The notes below the pieces were generated by a model. It saw only the letters and a program-made list of their open reading frames with translations. It searched no databases and was not told the DNA's origin. A DNA stretch of 64,000 nt, from contig CABUDL010000002.1 in the NCBI GenBank assembly GCA_902490335.1, positions 1-64,000 of the forward strand. The letters are read 5' to 3'. Below, piece after piece: positions 24,253-33,135 of this stretch. The position numbers were made by a program, and so were the translations under genes. The first letter of the stretch is position 1; each line of letters opens with the position of its first letter. The DNA is from an uncultured Clostridium sp. (GTDB taxonomy: Bacteria > Bacillota > Clostridia > Oscillospirales > Ruminococcaceae).

Positions 24253-26343
24253 ATGAACGTAGAAAAAATCTTTGGTACCCGCGTGTTTGACGACAGCGCA
24301 ATGAAGAAACGGTTGCCGGAGAAGACTTATCAGAGCCTGCTGCGCACCCGCAGGCTTGGACAACCGTTGGACCCGCAGATTGCGGATGTGGTGGCGTGTG
24401 CGATGAAGGAGTGGGCGATTGAACAAGGTGCGACCCATTATTCCCACTGGTTCCAGCCGATGAACAATTTTACTGCCGGAAAGCACGATGCCTTTTTGAC
24501 CACCAACGGCGGGCAGGGGGAGATTGCGATGGAATTTTCCAGCAAGGCGCTGATTCAGGGCGAGGCGGATTCCTCCTCTTTCCCCTCCGGCGGCTTGCGG
24601 GCAACCTTTGAAGCGCGCGGCTACACCACCTGGGACCCGACCTCTCCGGCGTTTGTTCGGGACGGGACCCTCTTTATCCCAACCGCCTTCTGCTCTTACA
24701 ACGGAGAAGCGTTGGATGCGAAGACCCCGCTGCTGCGCTCGATGAAGCAGCTTTCCAAGCAGGGAGTGCGCCTGCTGCACGCGCTGGGAAAAACCGACGT
24801 CAGCCGCATCACCCCGATGGTGGGTGCAGAGCAGGAATATTTTCTGGTGGATTACAAGCTGTACGATCAGCGGCTGGATTTAAAAATCTGCGGAAGGACC
24901 CTATTCGGCGCAAAACCCTCTAAGGGTCAGGAGCTGGACGACCACTACTGTGGACGGCTGCGCATCCGTGTCGGGGAATTCATGCAGGATTTGGACAAAA
25001 ACCTGTGGGAGATGGGTGTCGCCAGCAAAACCAAGCACAACGAAGCAGCACCTGCCCAGCATGAGCTGGCACCGGAGTATTCCACCGCCAACATTGCCTG
25101 TGACCACAACCAGCTGATTATGGAGACGATGCGCACCCTGAGCAAAAAGCACGGGCTTGCCTGTCTGCTGCATGAAAAACCGTTTGCAGGCATCAACGGC
25201 TCGGGCAAGCACAACAACTATTCGCTTTGTACCGACACAGGGGAAAATCTTCTGCGACCGGGCAAAAATCCCGAGAGCAATCTGCTGTTTTTGCTGATGC
25301 TGTGCGCTTTTATCCGAGGGGTGGACCTGTATGCGGATCTGCTGCGGATGTCGGCTGCCTGTGCAGGAAATGACCATCGCCTGGGTGGAGGCGAGGCACC
25401 TCCGCCGATTATCTCCATTTTCCTGGGAAATCATCTGACGGCTATCCTCAACCACATTGCACAGGGAAGTGACCCGGCGAAGGTAAAACCCGAGGAGATG
25501 GACATTGGAGTGGACGAGATTCCCAATGTGACCCGTGACGAAACCGACCGCAACCGCACCTCGCCCTTTGCCTTTACCGGAAACAAGTTTGAATTCAGAA
25601 TGGTCGGTTCCTCCCAGTCATTGGCATATTCAGAGGTGGTGCTCAACACCATTTTGGCAGATTCCTTCGAGCATTTTGCCAATCAGCTGGAGCCGCTGGA
25701 GGGTGAAGCGGTCTGGCAGCAGGTGCAGTGTATCATCCGCGATACGATGCGCAGCCACGGCAGGGTCATCTATAACGGGAACAACTATTCCGAGCAGTGG
25801 GTCATGGAGGCTCAGCGCCGGGGACTGCCGATTTTGCGCACCTCGGTGGAGGCGTTTGCAACTTTGACCGAGCAGAAGAACATCGACCTGTTTGACCATC
25901 ACCACATTTTTTCTCCGAAAGAAACCGCTGCCCGCTATGGGATTCAGCTGGAAAATTATATCCACGTTTTGCAGATCGAAGCGTCCACCATGCTGGAAAT
26001 TGCCAAAAGGCAGATCATTCCGAGCGTGATCGGATATTCCGGCAAGCTGGCAGAAAGCCTGCACCGCCTGGAGCAGTGCGGACTGCATCCGCAGCGGTTG
26101 GACAATCACCTGCGGATGGTGAGCGATTCGACCGAGAGTGTGATGGCATTGACCGAAGAGCTGGAAACGGCGCTGGAGCAGGCACAGGCACAGCCGCAGC
26201 TGGAGCAGCGCGCACAGCAGATGTCTAGGCAGGTTTGTCAGGCGATGGAAAAGCTGCGGGAAAAATGCGACGCATTGGAAATGGTGGTGGATCGCCGCGA
26301 CTGGCCGATGCCTACCTACACCGATTTGCTGCACCGAATCTAA
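24253..26343 (+). CDS. glnN: glutamine synthetase type III
   Basis: A 696-residue type III glutamine synthetase, longer than the GSI type (about 450 residues), assimilating ammonium into glutamine with ATP. Signature blocks: SSSFPSGGLRATFEARGYTTWDP (about 110-135), VGAEQEYFLVD with metal-binding Glu, KHNEAAPAQHELAPEY, GINGSGKHNNYSL and RTSPFAFTGNKFEFRM. ATG 24253 follows AGAGAGGACGGTACAAG. It is a single-gene unit with a structured leader, which suggests nitrogen-responsive control at the RNA level. Confidence 0.96.
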   Translation: MNVEKIFGTRVFDDSAMKKRLPEKTYQSLLRTRRLGQPLDPQIADVVACAMKEWAIEQGATHYSHWFQPMNNFTAGKHDAFLTTNGGQGEIAMEFSSKALIQGEADSSSFPSGGLRATFEARGYTTWDPTSPAFVRDGTLFIPTAFCSYNGEALDAKTPLLRSMKQLSKQGVRLLHALGKTDVSRITPMVGAEQEYFLVDYKLYDQRLDLKICGRTLFGAKPSKGQELDDHYCGRLRIRVGEFMQDLDKNLWEMGVASKTKHNEAAPAQHELAPEYSTANIACDHNQLIMETMRTLSKKHGLACLLHEKPFAGINGSGKHNNYSLCTDTGENLLRPGKNPESNLLFLLMLCAFIRGVDLYADLLRMSAACAGNDHRLGGGEAPPPIISIFLGNHLTAILNHIAQGSDPAKVKPEEMDIGVDEIPNVTRDETDRNRTSPFAFTGNKFEFRMVGSSQSLAYSEVVLNTILADSFEHFANQLEPLEGEAVWQQVQCIIRDTMRSHGRVIYNGNNYSEQWVMEAQRRGLPILRTSVEAFATLTEQKNIDLFDHHHIFSPKETAARYGIQLENYIHVLQIEASTMLEIAKRQIIPSVIGYSGKLAESLHRLEQCGLHPQRLDNHLRMVSDSTESVMALTEELETALEQAQAQPQLEQRAQQMSRQVCQAMEKLREKCDALEMVVDRRDWPMPTYTDLLHRI

Positions 26344-26367
26344 TAAAACGCTATGCGACAGAGCAAG

Positions 26368-26399
26368 AAAAAAAGGGAGCCAAACGGCTCCCTTTTTTT
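26368..26399. terminator. bidirectional terminator after glnN
   Basis: AAAAAGGGAGCC and GGCTCCCTTTTTT pair across the loop AAAC. It serves glnN and the convergent MATE gene. Confidence 0.88.
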
Positions 26400-26442
26400 C
26401 TGTTCCTTATAGGAAGAGGATATTTTGCCGACAAGCGGATGG

Positions 26443-27834
26443 CTAATCCTCGTCGGTGGTAAAATCCTGCATCTCTTTGATTTTATTGTTATAGGTGGTG
26501 CGTGTCAGCAGCAGGCTGACGAAGAAGGAGAAGATCTCGGCAATCGGGAATGCCAGCCACACCTGATTGAGGGTGCCGATGCGGGAGATGATCCATGCGC
26601 AGGGCAGCAGGATGACCAGCTGGCGCAGCACCGAGATGAGCAGCGAGTTTTTGCCTTCGCCGATGGCTTGGAAGAAGTTGGAGAAGGCAATGCCCAGACC
26701 GGCAGCAGGGAAGCACAGGCTGATGGTGCGCAGAGCGGAGATGCCGATGTCCATCATATCTGCACTGGCGTTGAACATCATCAGCAGGTATCTTGCGCCG
26801 AACTGGAAGATCAGCAGACCGACCAGCATGATGCCAAAAGCGATGGCACAGGCGAGCTTGAGGGTGTGCATCAGGCGCTTTTTGTTGCGCGCGCCGTAGT
26901 TGAAGCCCATGATGGGCAGCGCGCCCGCACCCAGACCGAAGACCGGCATAAAGACAAACGACTGGAGCTTAAAGTAGACACCCAGAACGGCAACTGCCGC
27001 CTGAGAAAAGACGATGAGGATGTTGTTGAGCGCCATAATCATGACAGAACCAATCGACTGCATGATGATGGAAGGAAAGCCGACCTGGAAGATGTCGCGC
27101 ACGGTGGTGCCGGAGAAGCGGAAGCCCTTGAAGGTGATGTGTACCGCGTGCTCCTTGCGCACCATGACATAGACAGCAAACAGCATCGCCAGAATCTGTC
27201 CGGCAACGGTGGCAATCGCCGCACCGGTGACACCCATGGCAGGCAGACCGAACCAGCCGAAGATGAAGATTGGGTCGAGGATGATGTTGGTGATGGCGCC
27301 AATCAGCTGAAAGACCATCGGGTAGAACATATTTCCGGTCGCCTGAAGGGTTTTCTCCAGATTGATTTCGATAAAGCTGCCGAAGGAGAAGATGGTGACG
27401 ATGGAGGTGTAATCGACACCCATCTGAATGACGGTGGAGTCATTGGTGAAGGCAGAGAAGAACATCCGACAGAAGAACAACCCGAACAGCAAAAAGAGCA
27501 GGGATTCTGCAAAGGAGATCAGCACGCCGTGGGTAGCGGCAGCGCTGGCTTCCTTTTCGCGGCGCTCGCCCAGACGGCGGGCAATCAGCGAGTTTAAGCC
27601 GACGCCGGTGCCGACGCTGACAGCAATCATCAGGTTCTGTACCGGAAAGGCGAGGGAAACGGCGGTCAGTGCGTGTTCGCCGATCTGTGCGACATAGATG
27701 CTGTCTACGATGTTGTACAGCGCCTGAATCAGCATGGAAAACATGGCAGGCAGCGACATCGAAAGCAGCAGCTTGCCGATAGGCTCGGTGCCCATTTTGT
27801 TGTGGTGGTGTTTTGGGGTAGAATTGTCTGGCAT
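26443..27834 (-). CDS. MATE family efflux transporter
   Basis: A 463-residue, 12-helix MATE exporter (multidrug or metabolite/cation antiport at the inner membrane). Helix 1 begins GKLLLSMSLPAMFSMLIQALYNIVDSIYVAQ, the family hallmark, and the second half repeats the pattern (FPSIIMQSIGSVMIMALNNILIV). The His-rich start PKHHHNK precedes it. The promoter region carries a palindrome that may be a repressor site (see 27906). Confidence 0.9.
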   Translation of the reverse strand: MPDNSTPKHHHNKMGTEPIGKLLLSMSLPAMFSMLIQALYNIVDSIYVAQIGEHALTAVSLAFPVQNLMIAVSVGTGVGLNSLIARRLGERREKEASAAATHGVLISFAESLLFLLFGLFFCRMFFSAFTNDSTVIQMGVDYTSIVTIFSFGSFIEINLEKTLQATGNMFYPMVFQLIGAITNIILDPIFIFGWFGLPAMGVTGAAIATVAGQILAMLFAVYVMVRKEHAVHITFKGFRFSGTTVRDIFQVGFPSIIMQSIGSVMIMALNNILIVFSQAAVAVLGVYFKLQSFVFMPVFGLGAGALPIMGFNYGARNKKRLMHTLKLACAIAFGIMLVGLLIFQFGARYLLMMFNASADMMDIGISALRTISLCFPAAGLGIAFSNFFQAIGEGKNSLLISVLRQLVILLPCAWIISRIGTLNQVWLAFPIAEIFSFFVSLLLTRTTYNNKIKEMQDFTTDED

Positions 27835-27905
27835 AAAAACGTCCTTTCTGTTTTTTGTATGTCGGACAGCAAAGAGAACAAGCGGACTCCTTCTGTCAGA
27901 AAAAG

Positions 27906-27937
27906 TTTAACCATTAAACGGTTACCCATTATTATAG
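27906..27937 (-). promoter_or_regulatory. MATE promoter with palindromic operator candidate
   Basis: On the minus strand TATAAT lies at 27937-27932. Just downstream, at the expected transcript start, GTTTAA-CCA-TTAAAC (27906-27920) is a perfect palindrome, overlapped by TAACC-N7-GGTTA. The position fits a MarR/TetR-type repressor site. Confidence 0.4.
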
Positions 27938-28010
27938 CATAGGGAAAACAAAAGACAAAGAGGAATCAAAACAGGAGAAGAAAGTTCTGTCAAAATCAGT
28001 AAAAAAAATC

Positions 28011-28039
28011 TTGTGAGTCCAAACAGACTTGTGTATAAT
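28011..28039 (+). promoter_or_regulatory. promoter of the flavin reductase gene
   Basis: TTGTGA (28011-28016) and TATAAT (28034-28039) are 17 bp apart, about 64 bp before the start codon. Confidence 0.6.
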
Positions 28040-28102
28040 GAAAGTAAATCAACGGCAAGAACGGTCTGTTTTTGAGACCGGAAAAGAAAGGTAGAAACGA
28101 CT

Positions 28103-28744
28103 ATGGCAAAAGTATATTGGAAGGGCTCCACCCTGTTGGCTCCGGTGTCTCCGACGATGGTCACCTGCGGCAGCTGGGAAAAACCCAACATCATCACCAT
28201 CGCATGGACCGGGATTGTCAATTCCCAGCCGCCGATGACCTACATCTCGGTGCGTCCCAGCCGGTACTCCTATGAGCTGCTCAAGGAGAACGGGGAATTT
28301 GTCATCAATCTGACGCCGGCACAGCTGGTCCGTCAGGCGGACTGGTGCGGTGTGCGCTCCGGCAGGGATGAGGACAAATTTGCCGCCTGCAACCTGACAC
28401 CGGTGCGCGCCAATCACCTGGACGTGCCGCTGATTGCAGAGTGTCCGGTCAATCTGGAGTGCAAGGTCAAAAGCGTCACCCCGTTGGGCAGCCACGATAT
28501 GTTCTTGGCGGAGATTGTCGGGGTGGACATCGACGAGGAATATCTGGATGCGGACGGCAAGCTGCACATGGACCGCTGCGGACTTGCCTGCTATATGCAC
28601 GGGGAATATTTTGAGGCGGGCAAAAAGCTGGGCAGCTTTGGATACAGCGTGCGCAAAAAGCCGAAGGCTCCCCAAAGAAAGCGCAGCGGACCGGCAGGAA
28701 AAGCGCCTGATAACCGCCCGAAAAAAAGAAAAATAAAAAAATAA
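28103..28744 (+). CDS. flavin reductase family protein
   Basis: A 213-residue FMN-binding split-barrel protein of the flavin reductase-like class. Motifs: NIITIAWTGIVNSQPPMTYISVRPSRYSYELLKENGEFVINL across residues 28-70. The last 35 residues are Lys/Arg/Pro-rich (KPKAPQRKRSGPAGK), an unusual basic tail. ATG 28103 follows AAAGGTAG. Likely a flavin-dependent oxidoreductase; substrate unknown. Confidence 0.85.
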   Translation: MAKVYWKGSTLLAPVSPTMVTCGSWEKPNIITIAWTGIVNSQPPMTYISVRPSRYSYELLKENGEFVINLTPAQLVRQADWCGVRSGRDEDKFAACNLTPVRANHLDVPLIAECPVNLECKVKSVTPLGSHDMFLAEIVGVDIDEEYLDADGKLHMDRCGLACYMHGEYFEAGKKLGSFGYSVRKKPKAPQRKRSGPAGKAPDNRPKKRKIKK

Positions 28745-28762
28745 ATTTTTTTCAAAAAAGTG

Positions 28763-28791
28763 TTGACAGAAGCAAATCTCGGTGATATAAT
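28763..28791 (+). promoter_or_regulatory. consensus promoter of tRNA-Leu
   Basis: TTGACA (28763-28768), a 17-bp spacer and TATAAT (28786-28791) match both consensus boxes, 20 bp before the tRNA. Confidence 0.9.
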
Positions 28792-28811
28792 AATAAACGT
28801 TCCAGTGATTT

Positions 28812-28898
28812 GCGGATATGGCGGAATTGGCAGACGCGCTAGATTCAGGTTCTAGTGAGGTTAAACTCATACAGGTTCAAGTCCTGCTATCCGCACCA
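28812..28898 (+). tRNA. tRNA-Leu (CAG)
   Basis: The acceptor arms GCGGATA and TATCCGC pair, the D-loop contains TTGGCAGACG, and the anticodon stem CTAGA/TCTAG encloses loop TTCAGGT with anticodon CAG. A long variable arm and the T-arm AGGTTCAAGTCCT follow. The CCA end is encoded (28896-28898). This is a class II tRNA, as expected for Leu. Confidence 0.95.
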
Positions 28899-28905
28899 CG
28901 AACAA

Positions 28906-28937
28906 AAACGCTTCGGTCGAATGACCGGAGCGTTTTT
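28906..28937 (+). terminator. terminator of tRNA-Leu
   Basis: AACGCTTCGGTC and GACCGGAGCGTT pair with one mismatch around loop GAAT, followed by T residues. Confidence 0.85.
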
Positions 28938-29035
28938 TCATTCTCTGAAAACTGATGGAAAACAAAATCGCGAAAAGAAACCTTCCAAAGCAGATTCTTT
29001 TTCATTATAGAATCCTCATCATTAAACAAGCCCGT

Positions 29036-29074
29036 GCAAAACTATTTTTGCACGGGCTTGTTTTAAAATATTGT
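29036..29074. terminator. terminator of the RNHCP gene
   Basis: ACAAGCCCGTGCAAAA and TTTTGCACGGGCTTGT are perfect 16-bp arms. The nearest gene ending here is the minus-strand RNHCP gene at 29090. Confidence 0.85.
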
Positions 29075-29089
29075 TTTTGTAGGGAACCA

Positions 29090-29494
29090 TCAGCCAAGAT
29101 GGGTCATTCCTTCCAGCCGGTCCAGAGGGAATGGCGGTTGTGCCACCGGTTTCATGGCGATGGACATCAATTTTAAAGGATTATCATCTGCGGCAACCCG
29201 ATTGGAAGAAAGCTTGCCACATTGGCGGCAGCGGTGGATGATAGCCCACTCGCCGTTTTTTCTCACCCAGACGGCAATCGGCTCCATGATTCCGCCGCAG
29301 CAGGAGGCGCGGTCACCAGGCTCCTCGTCGACGTGCAGGCTGTGCAGGCAGTTGGGACAATGGTTGCGGTGGTCGCTGCCGGCTCCCGCGGGTCCCACCA
29401 TCCAGCCGCAGACCTTGCAGGTAAAGCTGTCATGGCAGGCATGGGTGCGATAATATCCTTTTTCGTACTGTTTTCGTTTGTTTTCTCGGTTCAT
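29090..29494 (-). CDS. RNHCP domain zinc-ribbon protein
   Basis: A 134-residue protein with an RNHCP domain, named for the motif RNHCPNCLHSLH (about residues 43-54). Further Cys pairs (FTCKVCG, SCCGG, HRCRQCGK) complete metal-binding ribbons. The function is unknown; a nucleic-acid role is often assumed. ATG 29494 follows AGGAGGAACCCCCATT. The 300 bp upstream contain no other gene that I can support. Confidence 0.88.
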   Translation of the reverse strand: MNRENKRKQYEKGYYRTHACHDSFTCKVCGWMVGPAGAGSDHRNHCPNCLHSLHVDEEPGDRASCCGGIMEPIAVWVRKNGEWAIIHRCRQCGKLSSNRVAADDNPLKLMSIAMKPVAQPPFPLDRLEGMTHLG

Positions 29495-29719
29495 AATGGG
29501 GGTTCCTCCTAAAAGTGAATGGTAAATTCCTTTGGGAGGTCTGCCATTTGATTGTAATAGATGCAAACCTCCCGGTTAGCAAACAATCTCCGAAGCAAAC
29601 AGATTAAACATAAGGCATCTCCTTCGTTATTTTCAGTATCAGCGCACAAATTTGTACACTAATAAAAATTGTAGCACAAGCCCTATGAATCGTCAAGCGG
29701 GATGTTCATCTTCCTTTTC

Positions 29720-29748
29720 TTGACACCGCAGGTGAAGTTTGCTATAAT
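29720..29748 (+). promoter_or_regulatory. promoter of the nucleoside phosphorylase gene
   Basis: TTGACA (29720-29725) and TATAAT (29743-29748) with 17-bp spacing; start codon at 29798. Confidence 0.85.
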
Positions 29749-29797
29749 AGAAAAAATTTACACACAGATAGACAAGCGACAAGGGAGGCAGAAGGAA

Positions 29798-30556
29798 ATG
29801 GCAGAAACAGGATACCCGATTTTGGAGTTTGACCGCGACCCAAATGCCAAAATCAACCCGGAGATGATGGCAGAGGGACAGTTTTCCACCGACAAGCTGG
29901 TCATCACCTTTTTCCCGGAGGTGATGGAGCAGCTGAAAGCGGAGGGGAAAATCCGACTGGAGCAGACCATTTCCGGGGAAAATCCGATTTTGGTCTATCG
30001 TTTTACCGATGCGGATGTCCTGATTTTGCTGGGCGCCATCGGCTGCCCCGCTTGTGCCGGCACCCTTGACCAGCTGCACGCCATGGGCATCCAAAAGGTG
30101 ATGTTCTGCGGCGGCGGTGGTGTGCTTGACCCTGACATCGAGGTGGGACAGCTGCTGCTGGTGGAAGGAGCTATCCGTGACGAGGGATTTTCTTATCATT
30201 ATATCGAACCGTCCCGCATTATCTACACCGAGGAGCAGGTCACCCAAAGGATTGCCGATTATCTAAAGGAACATTCGGTGCCCTATCTGCGCGGGCTGAC
30301 CTGGACGACCGATGCAATCTTTCGGGAAACACAGACTCGCATCGAAAACAGGCGGGCAGAGGGCGCCAAAATCGTGGAGATGGAGCAGGCGGGCTGCATT
30401 GCTGTTGCGCAGTTTCGGGGATTTTCCTATGGAGCGCTGATTTACGGCGGCGACGATGTTTCGCAAAAGACGTGGGACAATCGGGGATGGCGCAGCCGCC
30501 AGAGCATCCGGTACGATTTGGTACAGCTTTGCAAACAGCTGACCGAGGTGCTGTAA
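29798..30556 (+). CDS. nucleoside phosphorylase family protein
   Basis: A 252-residue member of the PNP/UDP phosphorylase superfamily. Strand-loop segments VLILLGAIGCPACAGTLDQL and VMFCGGGGVLDPDIEVGQLLLVEGAI carry the phosphate-binding and ribose-binding parts; VEMEQAGCIAVAQFRG is the counterpart of the VEMEsaa ribose-binding Glu, and YGGDD replaces the usual SD motif. Substrate unclear. ATG 29798 follows GGAGGCAGAAGGAA. The GNAT gene follows 38 bp later. Confidence 0.82.
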   Translation: MAETGYPILEFDRDPNAKINPEMMAEGQFSTDKLVITFFPEVMEQLKAEGKIRLEQTISGENPILVYRFTDADVLILLGAIGCPACAGTLDQLHAMGIQKVMFCGGGGVLDPDIEVGQLLLVEGAIRDEGFSYHYIEPSRIIYTEEQVTQRIADYLKEHSVPYLRGLTWTTDAIFRETQTRIENRRAEGAKIVEMEQAGCIAVAQFRGFSYGALIYGGDDVSQKTWDNRGWRSRQSIRYDLVQLCKQLTEVL

Positions 30557-30594
30557 AAGGGTTTGTCATACAAAGAAAGAAGGAGGAAACGAGT

Positions 30595-31125
30595 ATGATG
30601 CAATTAAAACTGGTTCTGCCAACACCAGCAGATGAGCAGGCAATTTGGGGATACCGTCAGGAATTTTTGGAACAGGGGAGCAGCCTGGATGGAAGCGCCG
30701 GACTGGCAGAGGCAGAGAGCTTTGCACAGTGGTACAGCAAAACGCTGGCAAACCGCTCGGAGCAGACCGTTTGTCCCGGACTGGTTCCGGCAACCACCTT
30801 TCTGGCGGTCGATGCGGACGGCAAGCTGGTTGGAATGATTGACATCCGTCACCGGCTCAACGAAGGGCTCCTGCGCTTTGGCGGCAACATCGGGTACAGT
30901 GTGCGTCCTTGCTGCCGCAGACAGGGCTATGCCACACAGATGCTTGCGCTGGCTCTGGAGGAGTGTCGCAAAATGCAGATGCAGAAGGTGCTGGTCACCT
31001 GCAACAAGGAGAACATCGGCTCGGCAAAGACCATCCAGAAAAACGGCGGTGTTCTGGAAAACGAGGTGGCAGGAAAAGAAAACGGCGAGGACCGCATCAC
31101 CCAGCGCTATTGGATTACCCTGTAA
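30595..31125 (+). CDS. GNAT family N-acetyltransferase
   Basis: A 176-residue GNAT enzyme. The acetyl-CoA-binding motif A is visible as IGYSVRPCCRRQGYATQMLALALEECRKM (about 100-128), followed by VLVTCNKENIGSAKTIQKNGG, the motif B region. It transfers acetyl groups to an unknown amine. ATG 30595 follows AAGGAGGAAACGAGT. Probably in one transcript with the phosphorylase. Confidence 0.9.
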   Translation: MMQLKLVLPTPADEQAIWGYRQEFLEQGSSLDGSAGLAEAESFAQWYSKTLANRSEQTVCPGLVPATTFLAVDADGKLVGMIDIRHRLNEGLLRFGGNIGYSVRPCCRRQGYATQMLALALEECRKMQMQKVLVTCNKENIGSAKTIQKNGGVLENEVAGKENGEDRITQRYWITL

Positions 31126-31141
31126 CTCAGAAGATAAAAAG

Positions 31142-31182
31142 AAAACCGGACTGCTCCCCTTTGGGAGCAGTCCGGTTTTTTT
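31142..31182. terminator. bidirectional terminator
   Basis: AAAACCGGACTGCTCCC pairs with GGGAGCAGTCCGGTTTT around CTTT. It separates the GNAT gene from the convergent DUF6320-like operon. Confidence 0.9.
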
Positions 31183-31864
31183 ACATATGCAGACGTTTAC
31201 GCAGCTCCTGCCAGGTGTCCCGACCGACAAACAAGCCAAGACCGGCAAGATAGATGACGCTGACAGCAGCGCACAGGACGGTTGGCCAGAGGACGGTGGT
31301 CCAGCGCGGCAGCAAAAACAGCAGCGGGACCAGCCCAAAGACCGCCGACACCACCATGTAGATGATGTAGTTGGAGATGCTGCGGTGTCCCATTGCCGCG
31401 ATGATGCCGATGACCACCATGGCAAAGGCGCACAGCGCAGGGATGACATAATTAAAGGACCAGTGACCAAAGCCGGTCATCAGGTCGAACAGGACGACCA
31501 CGATGCCCACAGTGACCACCTGGTACAGAACGTGCTTGCAGAAGGAGCTGCGCTTGCGGATGGCTTGCGCCACCGTTGCCCAGCCCGCTCCTACGCCGGC
31601 AAGGACAAACAGCGACCACCAGCGCTGCGGCCAGACCAGCAGGTTGAGGGTCAGGCAGATGACACAGACGGCGATGGACAAAAACAGCGACAGACGAATC
31701 AACAGGTTGTGCCGATGGTAGATGGTGGGAAGATAGGGGAAAATCTCGTCGTCGTAGCCCGGGTAGCTGCGGCTGGCGTCCTCCTCGGTGAGGATGCTTT
31801 GGCACAGCGGGCAGTGTTCGCGGTCAGACGGAACATAGACCTTGCATTTTTCACAGTATTTCAT
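31181..31864 (-). CDS. DUF6320-like zinc-ribbon membrane protein
   Basis: A 227-residue protein with an N-terminal zinc ribbon (YCEKCKVYVPSDREHCPLCQ, about residues 3-22) and then six or so hydrophobic helices. It is the last gene of a three-gene minus-strand operon and overlaps the acyltransferase gene by 4 bp (ATGA). Proteins of this type are repeatedly found next to such acyltransferase/hydrolase pairs, from my recollection of the family; the function is unknown. Confidence 0.75.
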   Translation of the reverse strand: MKYCEKCKVYVPSDREHCPLCQSILTEEDASRSYPGYDDEIFPYLPTIYHRHNLLIRLSLFLSIAVCVICLTLNLLVWPQRWWSLFVLAGVGAGWATVAQAIRKRSSFCKHVLYQVVTVGIVVVLFDLMTGFGHWSFNYVIPALCAFAMVVIGIIAAMGHRSISNYIIYMVVSAVFGLVPLLFLLPRWTTVLWPTVLCAAVSVIYLAGLGLFVGRDTWQELRKRLHM

Positions 31865-33135
31865 CGCAGATCAGCCTCCAGCTTATTGGATTGAATCTCC
31901 ACCGGGATGCCTGCCTGGGTCAGCTGGCGGAAAAAGTTCTTCTGCACGTTGGTGCTGAAGAACGCCGAGGTGAAGCTGACGGTCAGCTCGGAGCCGTAGG
32001 AGCAGATGCACGCCTGAAGCTTTTCGGTGCTGACAAAGACGTCAAAGCGCTTGACAAAGGGCTTTGCAGCCTCGGGCAAATCAATCTTTCCGATGTTGGA
32101 GATGCTGCCCGCCATATAGGATTCGCTGATGGCGTCGGCAGACCAGAGGATGAAATCCTTGATGACCAGCGGGATGGCGCGCGCCACAAAGTTGTGCTCG
32201 GCGCGGGAGAGGGCAGCCATGCGCGCACCCAGTTTGTCGGCAGTCAGCTCGCGGGCAAACGTTTCCTTGACATGGGCAATCACATCCTCCAGCGTGCCGG
32301 GACCTTTGGAAAAGTTGTAGCCGACCTTGATAACGCCGAAGAAGTTGCGGGAGGTCTCCGATTGAAAATAGTTGCGCAGATTGACCGGGACATCCAGCAC
32401 CACCGGATTTTTCTTTTTGCGCAGCGGGATCTCCTGGTCAAAGGCAATCAGCATCATCGCGGTCAGCAGCACCGTCAGGGTGGTTCCATAGGATTTTGCC
32501 AGCCGCAGCACCTCCTTGACCGGCATGATGCCCTCGATAATCTTCAGCCTGCCCTCCGGCACCTGCACGCCTTTGAGCTGGCAGGAGCGTTGGTTTTTGG
32601 TCGGCTTAATCTTCTGGTGCGGGTCGTAGTATTTTAAAAAGCTGTCCTCGTCCCGTTCGGAGACGGAGGCATCATACTGGATGCCTGCCATCAGCTCTTC
32701 CGACAGCTGCGGGTATTTGATGGACAGATAATTGCACACCAGCGTCTTTAAAAATTGCAGCGCGCCGGTGCCGTCGGTCAGCGAATGGTAGACCTCCAGA
32801 TTGATGCGGTTGCGCCAGCAGGTGACCTCGAACAGCAGGTTGCGGCTGGCAGGGTCGTACAAAGGACCGCAGGCAGGGCGGTATTCCGGCTCCACCACCG
32901 GTACAAGGTCGGTTTTTTCCAGGTAGTACCAGAACAGTCCGTGTTTGAGCACGCTGCGAAAGATGGGGAAGGTTTCCAGCGTTTTTTCGGTGGCTTGCTG
33001 CAAAATCTCCTGCTCCACCCGCTCGTTGAGCTGGCAGGCAAAGCGGAACACCTTGGTGTCCTGCTTATTGCTGGTAGGCGGGAAAATTTTGGCTGCATTG
33101 TCCAGCCGGTTCCAGTCAGAAGCTCGTTCACTCAA
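31861..33135 (-). CDS. condensation-like/alcohol acyltransferase protein
   Basis: A 424-residue member of the CoA-dependent acyltransferase superfamily (condensation domain, AATase/WES-like). The active-site motif HSLTDG occurs at residues 117-122 (HxxxDG), and a DFG-like region is expected near the C-terminus (SNIGKIDLP). No carrier-protein or other NRPS domain is fused. GTG or ATG 33135 overlaps the upstream hydrolase gene by 8 bp, indicating coupled translation. It may esterify a lipid or alcohol using acyl-CoA. Confidence 0.75.
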   Translation of the reverse strand: MSERASDWNRLDNAAKIFPPTSNKQDTKVFRFACQLNERVEQEILQQATEKTLETFPIFRSVLKHGLFWYYLEKTDLVPVVEPEYRPACGPLYDPASRNLLFEVTCWRNRINLEVYHSLTDGTGALQFLKTLVCNYLSIKYPQLSEELMAGIQYDASVSERDEDSFLKYYDPHQKIKPTKNQRSCQLKGVQVPEGRLKIIEGIMPVKEVLRLAKSYGTTLTVLLTAMMLIAFDQEIPLRKKKNPVVLDVPVNLRNYFQSETSRNFFGVIKVGYNFSKGPGTLEDVIAHVKETFARELTADKLGARMAALSRAEHNFVARAIPLVIKDFILWSADAISESYMAGSISNIGKIDLPEAAKPFVKRFDVFVSTEKLQACICSYGSELTVSFTSAFFSTNVQKNFFRQLTQAGIPVEIQSNKLEADLR

